From: CAZLFA01 sp964558665
GTDB lineage: Bacteria > Desulfobacterota > Syntrophia > Syntrophales > PHBD01
Assembly (NCBI GenBank): GCA_964558665.1
Contig: CAZLFA010000002.1
Location: 1 to 64,000, forward strand
Length of the DNA stretch: 64,000 bases
Direction of reading: 5' to 3'
The notes under the pieces are model-generated. The model searched no databases and had not been told where the DNA came from. It worked only from the letters and a program-made list of their open reading frames with translations. The position numbers and the translations under genes were made by a program. Below, piece after piece: positions 58,824-64,000 of the stretch; within the stretch, counting starts at the first letter, position 1, and each line of letters starts with the position of its first letter.

Positions 58824-60533
58824 ATGCTGCATAACAGAAAAAATATTCCGGAGCGATACATTCATATGCCGATGGTTTGTCTGTTGGTCTTCTGTCTTTT
58901 GATATTTGCCGTGTTCTCTGCTCATCCGCAGGATAAGGCATACGTCGCGCCGCTGAACCTGACAGCCGAGGAAAGGGCATTACTGGCCGGCAAAACCCTG
59001 CGCCTCGGTGTAGACTCAGCACGACTTCCTTTTGAGTTTAAAGACGAGAAGGGGATATATTCAGGCATCAGCGCCGGCTTTATAGAAGCCTGCGTCAAGC
59101 GTCTTGGCTTCAGGAAGGATTGGCCTCTCCTGGACTCAGCACTCGACAAGGCTCCGGCGAGTCTCTCAAAGGGGGAAGTCAGCGCCATTACAGGCCGCCG
59201 GGCCGTTGATGAGTACAGGCCGGAGATTGACTGGCGGCTTACAGGTCCATTCGCGGTAGCTGTTCTGGTCGTTGTTATCTTTGTTTTCATCTGGAATCGC
59301 CGTCTGCGTCATTCCATCAGAGAACGCAAAAGCATTCAGTTGGAATTGCAGGAGCATGCCCGGGCGCTGGAAAGCCGTTCATCCATAAAATCAAGTCTGG
59401 CGATGATCTCCGGTGAACTGCAGAAAGCGGAATCATACGAGGACCTGGCACAAAAAATGATGTTCCATCTGGCACCGCTTGTGGATATATCATACGGCGC
59501 ATTCTATATCATGAATGAAAAAGACAAAGCTCTGCGGCTAGCCGGAGGCTTTGGCCTTATGGCATCCGAAGAAGAAGCGGGAAGCTTCGCAGTCGGTGAA
59601 GGTCTGGTGGGACAGTGTGCCCGGGAAAAGAAGATAATCGACGTTACCGGCCTTCAGAGCAGCCCTGTAAGAATAACCTGGGGTGGAGGACATCTGCACC
59701 CGCAGGAAATAATCCTGTTTCCGGTTATGCAGATCGACAGCGTTTTAGGCGTACTGGAGCTGGCGAGCATGAAGCATTTTACCGACGAGCAGCGTGCTTT
59801 GCTCGCTGACCTCATGCCCCTGGTTGCCATGAATATGGAAATACTGCAGCGTAATATGAGAACGCGCGAACTGCTGGAACAGAGCCGTTCGCAAACGGAA
59901 GCACTTGCCGCCTACCAGAGCCAGCTGCTCGCCCGACAGCATGAGTTAGAGGAACAAAAGAATCTTCTTCTCGACAAGCAGCGGGAACTTGAACAAAGCA
60001 GAGAAGTTCTTGCACAGGAGGAAGAAAAGAGCCGTATGCTTCTTGACTCGATCAGTGTGGGAATCATTATCATTGATCCTGAATCGCGCCGCATCGTCGA
60101 TGTAAACCCGGTTGCGTCAAGGATGATCGGTTTGGCGAAGGAAGATATTACAGATCAGGTCTGCCACAAATTCATTTGTCCGCGGGAACAAGGCAACTGT
60201 CCCATTCTGGATGCGGATCAGAAAATTGATTATGCCGAGCGTGTCCTGCTCACCGCTGAGGGAAGAGCAATACCCGTCATCAAGACGGTAACGCCCATAT
60301 TTATGAGCGGCAGGAAATATCTGGTGGAAAGCTTCGTCGATATAACCGAGCAGAAGGCGATGGAAGAAACACTGAAAAAGCAGATGGAAGAAATGGAAAG
60401 GTTCAACCGTCTGACAATCACCCGCGAATTGAAGATGATCGAGCTGAAGCGGGAGATCAACGATCTGTTGAGGCAGATGGGAAGCAGTGAAAAATACAGG
60501 ATCGTCTCCGAAACCGACAGCGATCAAACATAA
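58824..60533 (+). CDS. Kinase-less sensor: shortened SBP_bac_3-like domain, TM, GAF, PAS
   Basis: 569 aa. Signal/anchor helix about 15-34. The periplasmic part (about 50-135) begins like a solute-binding-protein-type sensor (KTLRLGVDSARLPFEFKDEKGIYSGISAGF, then SLSKGEVSAITGRRAVDEY) but holds only the first lobe plus a short piece. A normal SBP_bac_3 domain is about 220 aa, so it appears internally truncated. Membrane helix about 140-158, GAF about 190-340 (SYGAFYIMNEKDKALRLAGGFG; GEGLVGQCAREKK), coiled coil (EQSRSQTEALAAYQSQLLARQHELE), PAS about 400-515 with a Cys-rich loop (VCHKFICPREQGNC). No kinase domain. The ribosome-binding site may be from the overlapping end of the upstream gene (3-bp gap). 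Confidence 0.85.
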   Translation: MLHNRKNIPERYIHMPMVCLLVFCLLIFAVFSAHPQDKAYVAPLNLTAEERALLAGKTLRLGVDSARLPFEFKDEKGIYSGISAGFIEACVKRLGFRKDWPLLDSALDKAPASLSKGEVSAITGRRAVDEYRPEIDWRLTGPFAVAVLVVVIFVFIWNRRLRHSIRERKSIQLELQEHARALESRSSIKSSLAMISGELQKAESYEDLAQKMMFHLAPLVDISYGAFYIMNEKDKALRLAGGFGLMASEEEAGSFAVGEGLVGQCAREKKIIDVTGLQSSPVRITWGGGHLHPQEIILFPVMQIDSVLGVLELASMKHFTDEQRALLADLMPLVAMNMEILQRNMRTRELLEQSRSQTEALAAYQSQLLARQHELEEQKNLLLDKQRELEQSREVLAQEEEKSRMLLDSISVGIIIIDPESRRIVDVNPVASRMIGLAKEDITDQVCHKFICPREQGNCPILDADQKIDYAERVLLTAEGRAIPVIKTVTPIFMSGRKYLVESFVDITEQKAMEETLKKQMEEMERFNRLTITRELKMIELKREINDLLRQMGSSEKYRIVSETDSDQT

Positions 60534-60620
60534 TATAACGGAAAAATGCCTGATACTTTTAAGGGAATATGGTAAAAGCAGATAATCCTTCCGCAAATTC
60601 TGATTGAAAGGAAAAAGCTC

Positions 60621-61064
60621 ATGAATGACTGGGACCCCAACGAAAAGCAAACGGTGTTAGTTGTCGACGATGCACCGGAAAACATCGCGATGATCACAGC
60701 GCTGCTCAAAGAACTTTACAGGGTCAAGATCGCCACGAGCGGAAAGAAAGCGCTGCAAATAGCCTTTTCCCAGGAACCGCCCGATCTGATTCTTCTGGAT
60801 ATCATGATGCCGGAAATGGACGGATATGAAGTATGTGAACACCTGAAGAGCGATCCTCAGACACTAAACATACCGGTCATATTTCTTACCGCCAGGTCCG
60901 ACGTGGATGATGAAATGAAAGGGCTGGAAATGGGCGCTGTCGACTATATTACGAAGCCGATAAGTCCCCCGATAGTGCTTGCACGCGTCAAGACACACCT
61001 GAGGCTGAAGAAAATTACAGACTATCTGAAAATGAAAATGCAGCGCAACAACATCTGGGAATGA
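60621..61064 (+). CDS. Single-domain response regulator
   Basis: 147 aa with GAAAGGAAAAAG upstream. Receiver domain (about 10-125): VLVVDDAPENIAMITALL, LILLDIMMPEMDGYEV (phospho-acceptor D), VIFLTARSDVDDEMKGLEMGAVDYITKPISPPIVLARVKTHL. The sequence is closest to the receiver of the HD-GYP protein encoded 1.4 kb later (both carry the ISPPIVLARV-x-THL end) and stops shortly after, as if it were a receiver that lost its output domain. It probably acts as a phosphate sink or diverted partner. A short gap (about 30 bp) separates it from the next gene. Confidence 0.93.
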   Translation: MNDWDPNEKQTVLVVDDAPENIAMITALLKELYRVKIATSGKKALQIAFSQEPPDLILLDIMMPEMDGYEVCEHLKSDPQTLNIPVIFLTARSDVDDEMKGLEMGAVDYITKPISPPIVLARVKTHLRLKKITDYLKMKMQRNNIWE

Positions 61065-61093
61065 TTAACGGATAACTATTGATCGGCCATCTC

Positions 61094-62242
61094 ATGACAA
61101 ACGAAAGCAACACAGAAAAACCTACGGTTCTGATCGTTGACGACACCCCCTATGTGCTTACGACAATGACATTTCTGCTCAGGGATAAGTATATCATCAA
61201 GGTTGCCAACAGCGGTGAAAGGGGACTCAAGGTTGCCGAAACCGGCGATCCCCCCGATCTTATACTTCTCGACATCATGATGCCGGGAATGGACGGGTAT
61301 GAGGTGTGCAGGCGCCTCAAGGAAAGCGACAGACTAAAAAACGTTCCGGTGATATTCCTCAGCGCCCTTGACGCAACGGAAGATATAATAAAAGGGTTTC
61401 AGGCAGGGGGCGTCGACTATATAACCAAGCCTTTTCAGCCAGAGGAAGTTCATGCACGTGTAAGCACACATTTGAATCTGCATTTCTACAGAAATGAACT
61501 GGAAATAAAAAACAGGCAGCTTGAAAGCAGTTATCGCAGCTTGCAGGAGATGGAAAGAATGAGGGACAATCTTGTACATATGGTCGTTCATGACATGAGA
61601 AATCTTCTCATGGGAGTGTCTTCATATCTGGAGATGATGGAAAACAGGACGTCGCAGGGGCTGAGCGAAAAGGCGCCCCTGTATCTTAAAAGGGCGTCCG
61701 CGCTGACGGACAATCTGACGGGGATGACCGAGGCGCTTCTTGACGTCAGCAAGCTGGAAAACAATGAAATGAATTTGAAAATTACAGACTTTGACATGAA
61801 CGACCTGGTTGAGGAAGCTGTTGAGAAACTTTACGCAATGAGCGGAGATCGTAAAATCACCTTTCCCAGGCCGGACAGAATGGTGAAGGCATCCGGTGAC
61901 CGTGATGTGCTTCTGCGCATCGTCATTAATCTTCTCAATAACGCCATCAAATTTTCCGGCTCGAACGGAACAATAGTCTTAAAAAATGAAATACAGGGGA
62001 ACAATGTCCTTTTTTCAATCAGTGACGACGGTCCGGGAGTTCCGGCGGCCTATCATGAAAAAATATTCGAGAAATTCGGCCAGGTCGAAATGCGGAAGAA
62101 GAAACACAAACATTCGACGGGCCTTGGGCTTACCTTCTGCAAACTGGGCATCGAAGCCCACGGGGGCAGGATATGGCTGGAAAGCAAGGAAGGAGAAGGC
62201 ACTACATTCTTTTTCGTGATTCCGGGAAAGAATGAACAGTAA
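61094..62242 (+). CDS. Response regulator-histidine kinase hybrid (REC-HisKA-HATPase)
   Basis: 382 aa from ATG 61094 (a TTG at 61079 is an alternative; neither has a strong ribosome-binding site). N-terminal receiver (about 8-125): VLIVDDTPYVLTTMTF, LILLDIMMPGMDGYEV, VIFLSALDAT, YITKPFQPEEVHARV. Then a coiled coil and a HisKA-type domain (MVVHDMRNLLMGVSSYLEMM, His in HDMRN; not the usual SHELRTP form), and HATPase (about 265-380: VINLLNNAIKFSGSN, ISDDGPGVPAAYHEKIFEKFG, STGLGLTFCKLGIEAHGG). REC-first kinases of this type are found in cyanobacterial-like phosphorelays and often receive phosphate from another kinase. It is followed by a MITE-like repeat. Confidence 0.92.
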   Translation: MTNESNTEKPTVLIVDDTPYVLTTMTFLLRDKYIIKVANSGERGLKVAETGDPPDLILLDIMMPGMDGYEVCRRLKESDRLKNVPVIFLSALDATEDIIKGFQAGGVDYITKPFQPEEVHARVSTHLNLHFYRNELEIKNRQLESSYRSLQEMERMRDNLVHMVVHDMRNLLMGVSSYLEMMENRTSQGLSEKAPLYLKRASALTDNLTGMTEALLDVSKLENNEMNLKITDFDMNDLVEEAVEKLYAMSGDRKITFPRPDRMVKASGDRDVLLRIVINLLNNAIKFSGSNGTIVLKNEIQGNNVLFSISDDGPGVPAAYHEKIFEKFGQVEMRKKKHKHSTGLGLTFCKLGIEAHGGRIWLESKEGEGTTFFFVIPGKNEQ

Positions 62243-62246
62243 TAAA

Positions 62247-62382
62247 CCCGGATTACGCTATAGAACGTATAGGCACTTGGACAAGTGAATATTATGCCGG
62301 TCAAAGGGGTTTTCAAGCGGCGAATCAAAGGTTTTTCTTGTGAAAAATATTCTAAGCCGCGGAAAGGCCCCTTTTATCACGT
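62247..62382. repeat. Partial MITE-like element
   Basis: Starts CCCGGATTACGCTATAGAAC and contains CACTTGGACAAGTG and the core GCCGGTCAAAGGGGTTTTCAAG, in the opposite orientation to the copies at 8496-8773 and 8815-8986. The far end (GGAAAGGCCCCTTTTATCACG) has diverged and the second terminal repeat is lost. It fills most of the 215-bp gap between two signalling genes. Confidence 0.75.
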
Positions 62383-62457
62383 AAGCTGAAATAAACAAAC
62401 GCGGACTGCGGGACGCCGGACGGATGGACTGATACTTTAAAGCAGAAGGAGAAATTT

Positions 62458-63594
62458 ATGGCTGAAGAGAACGTCATTTTTGAAAAGCCGACCATATTGG
62501 TAGTGGACGATACACCGGACAACCTGACACTGATGACCGGCCTGCTCAAGGATAAATACCGTGTGAAGATAGCCAATAACGGCGAGAGGGCTTTAAAGGT
62601 CGCCATGACAGGAACGCCGCCCGATCTCATCCTGCTCGACATCATGATGCCCGTTATGGACGGTTATGAGGCATGCCGTCATCTCAAGGAGAGTCCGGAA
62701 ACAAGGGATGTCCCGGTGATCTTCCTGACGGCGAAGGCGGAAGTGGAGGATGAGATGAAGGGCTTTGAACTGGGAGCCGTAGATTATATAACCAAGCCGA
62801 TCAGTCCTCCTATCGTTCTGGCGCGCGTCCATACACACCTGCAACTGAAGAGGGTGCGTGACTATCTCAAGGATCAGAATGAATTTCTCGAAGAGGAGGT
62901 GCAGAAACGCACCAGGGAAGTGGTCGCCGTTCAGGAGGTTACCATCCTGGCCATGGCGTCACTGGCGGAGACGCGTGACAACGATACCGGCAATCACATC
63001 CGCCGCACGCAGTTTTATTTACGGACACTGGCGGCGAAGCTCCGTCGCCACCCGCGATTCGCATCCCTGCTTGACGATGACAGGATCATTGATCTGCTTT
63101 TCAAGTCGGCCCCTCTGCACGATATAGGCAAGGTCGGCATACCCGATCACATTCTCCTCAAACCCGGCCGTTTTACCGACGAGGAGTTTGAGATTATGAA
63201 GAGTCATACAAAGCTGGGCCGTGATGCAATACTGGCAGCGGAAGGAAGGTTGGGGCTGGAGTTGCCCTTCCTGTACTATGCCAAGGAGATAGCCTATTCT
63301 CATCAGGAGAAATGGGACGGCACCGGCTACCCGGAAGGCCTGTCGGGAGATGACATTCCCATCTCCGGGAGGCTGATGGCTGTTGCGGATGTATATGACG
63401 CCCTCATATGCCGCCGTGTTTACAAGGAAGGAATGCCGCACGAAAAGGCCATGGCGATCATCTGTGAGGGAAGCGGCACCCACTTTGATCCCGATATCGT
63501 GGATGCTTTCAAGGAGGTTGCGGGAGAGTTCAGAGAGATAGCCAAACGCTATGAAGATACGGATGCGGATATTGAAAATCATGCCAAACGCTGA
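62458..63594 (+). CDS. Response regulator with HD-GYP phosphodiesterase domain
   Basis: 378 aa, with AGAAGGAGAAA upstream. Receiver (about 10-130): ILVVDDTPDNLTLMTGLL, LILLDIMMPVMDGYEA, YITKPISPPIVLARVHTHL. Coiled coil about 135-160, then HD-GYP (about 165-365): ETRDNDTGNHIRRTQFY, APLHDIGKVGIPDHILLKPG (HD), SHQEKWDGTGYPEGLSG (GYP-type motif, with the expected D-G-x-G-Y-P), LMAVADVYDALICRRVYKEG. It should degrade c-di-GMP to GMP when phosphorylated. Together with the kinases upstream it is the most likely output of the cluster. Confidence 0.95.
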   Translation: MAEENVIFEKPTILVVDDTPDNLTLMTGLLKDKYRVKIANNGERALKVAMTGTPPDLILLDIMMPVMDGYEACRHLKESPETRDVPVIFLTAKAEVEDEMKGFELGAVDYITKPISPPIVLARVHTHLQLKRVRDYLKDQNEFLEEEVQKRTREVVAVQEVTILAMASLAETRDNDTGNHIRRTQFYLRTLAAKLRRHPRFASLLDDDRIIDLLFKSAPLHDIGKVGIPDHILLKPGRFTDEEFEIMKSHTKLGRDAILAAEGRLGLELPFLYYAKEIAYSHQEKWDGTGYPEGLSGDDIPISGRLMAVADVYDALICRRVYKEGMPHEKAMAIICEGSGTHFDPDIVDAFKEVAGEFREIAKRYEDTDADIENHAKR

Positions 63595-63612
63595 TTGCAG
63601 ACGGAGGTAAAT

Positions 63613-64000
63613 ATGCTGATTCCCAAACAGACAGTGTTTCTGGTCGTGGACGATTTTGAGTCCATGCGCAATATGATTTCCAATCAGTTGCGTTCTTTCG
63701 GGGTCGTGAAGATTCTGAAGGCAAGCGACGGGTCTGAAGCCTTGTCGATTCTCAAGGATGCGCGGGTCAATATCATCCTTTCCGACTGGAATATGCCGGT
63801 CATGACGGGAATTGATCTTCTCAAGGCCGTGCGCGCAGAGGAGAAGCTTTGCCACCTGCCTTTTATAATGATCACGGCGGAGGCGAAGCGCGAGCAGGTC
63901 GAAGAGGCAATCCACAGCGGCGTCAGTGATCTGATACTCAAACCGTATACGCTGGAGCGACTGCACGACAGAATTGTTAGGGGGATGAGCTGGAAACCAA
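63613..64000 (+). CDS. CheY-like receiver protein, partial (runs off the window)
   Basis: From ATG 63613 (ribosome-binding site ACGGAGGT), at least 129 aa with no stop before the window end. CheY-type receiver: TVFLVVDDFESMRNMISNQLRSFG, ILSDWNMPVMTGIDLL (phospho-acceptor D), FIMITAEAKREQVEEAIHSGVSDLILKPYT. It starts 18 bp after the HD-GYP gene on the same strand and may continue into further domains outside the window. Confidence 0.88.
   Translation, partial: MLIPKQTVFLVVDDFESMRNMISNQLRSFGVVKILKASDGSEALSILKDARVNIILSDWNMPVMTGIDLLKAVRAEEKLCHLPFIMITAEAKREQVEEAIHSGVSDLILKPYTLERLHDRIVRGMSWKP

Overview
The window looks like a chromosomal segment of an anaerobic Desulfobacterota bacterium, most likely a Syntrophales-type deltaproteobacterium. 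The assignment is an inference. It rests on a GAK/amphi-Trp locus, an ADP-forming acyl-CoA synthetase, an in-frame UGA (selenocysteine) in a YeeE/YedE transporter, very heavy two-component and c-di-GMP signalling, and palindromic intergenic repeats of a type I remember from such genomes. No rRNA, CRISPR array, phage or insertion sequence with a transposase was seen. One tRNA gene (Gln, CUG) is present.

Layout. 0-1.9 kb (minus strand) is a decaying polymorphic-toxin cassette: a frameshifted DUF4150 PAAR-like gene, a SHH-type nuclease toxin, its probable immunity gene and a truncated second immunity copy. 2.3-9 kb is mixed metabolism: a zincin-like peptidase, a YciI protein, an acyl-CoA synthetase, an MBL hydrolase, a two-gene YeeE/YedE transporter whose first half reads through UGA with a bacterial SECIS hairpin, a SagB-type oxidoreductase, and MITE-like palindromic repeats. 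9-12.5 kb (minus) has a DUF2520-panB pair, a tRNA-Gln preceded by a CAG-rich short reading frame and a terminator, and an aminotransferase behind a valine/leucine-rich leader peptide and two terminators (a textbook-like attenuator). 12.6-19.5 kb has DUF47-Pit phosphate uptake with a candidate Pho box, pyruvate kinase, ArsC-like and PAS proteins, and a GGDEF-EAL-CBS-GGDEF protein.

19.7-29.4 kb is one long plus-strand operon-like array: PHP-like hydrolase, amphi-Trp protein, PhoU-phosphotransferase fusion, GAK ATP-grasp enzyme, HprK-related kinase B, GAK CofD/YvcK-like protein, two more amphi-Trp proteins, a CorA-like membrane protein, a tiny zinc-ribbon protein and rapZ. It is the best candidate here for an uncharacterised biochemical system. 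It gathers relatives of HprK, YvcK and RapZ, which in other bacteria connect carbon and cell-envelope precursor control, around small amphi-Trp proteins that could be their targets.

31.6-41.1 kb (minus) is an eight-gene operon-like run (817-aa unknown, phosphatidylserine decarboxylase, DksA/TraR, HAD-menorin-like fusion, PhoH, Lgt-like, DUF3047, alpha/beta hydrolase). It sits behind a promoter with 11-bp-spaced Pho-box repeats, divergent from phoB-pstSCAB-phoU-phoR (41.2-47.9 kb). The DUF47-pit, pstS and 817-aa gene promoters all place their last Pho repeat 10 bp from a -10 box, so much of this window may be one phosphate regulon that includes membrane-lipid functions.

48.2-64 kb is an eight-gene signalling cluster plus a ninth partial gene: two hybrid histidine kinases, two kinase-less GAF/PAS sensors, a V4R protein, stand-alone and hybrid receivers and a REC-HD-GYP phosphodiesterase. 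The two hybrid kinases end in an almost identical direct repeat of about 1.03 kb encoding REC+HPt, with base and codon use visibly unlike its surroundings, so it was recently duplicated or gene-converted.
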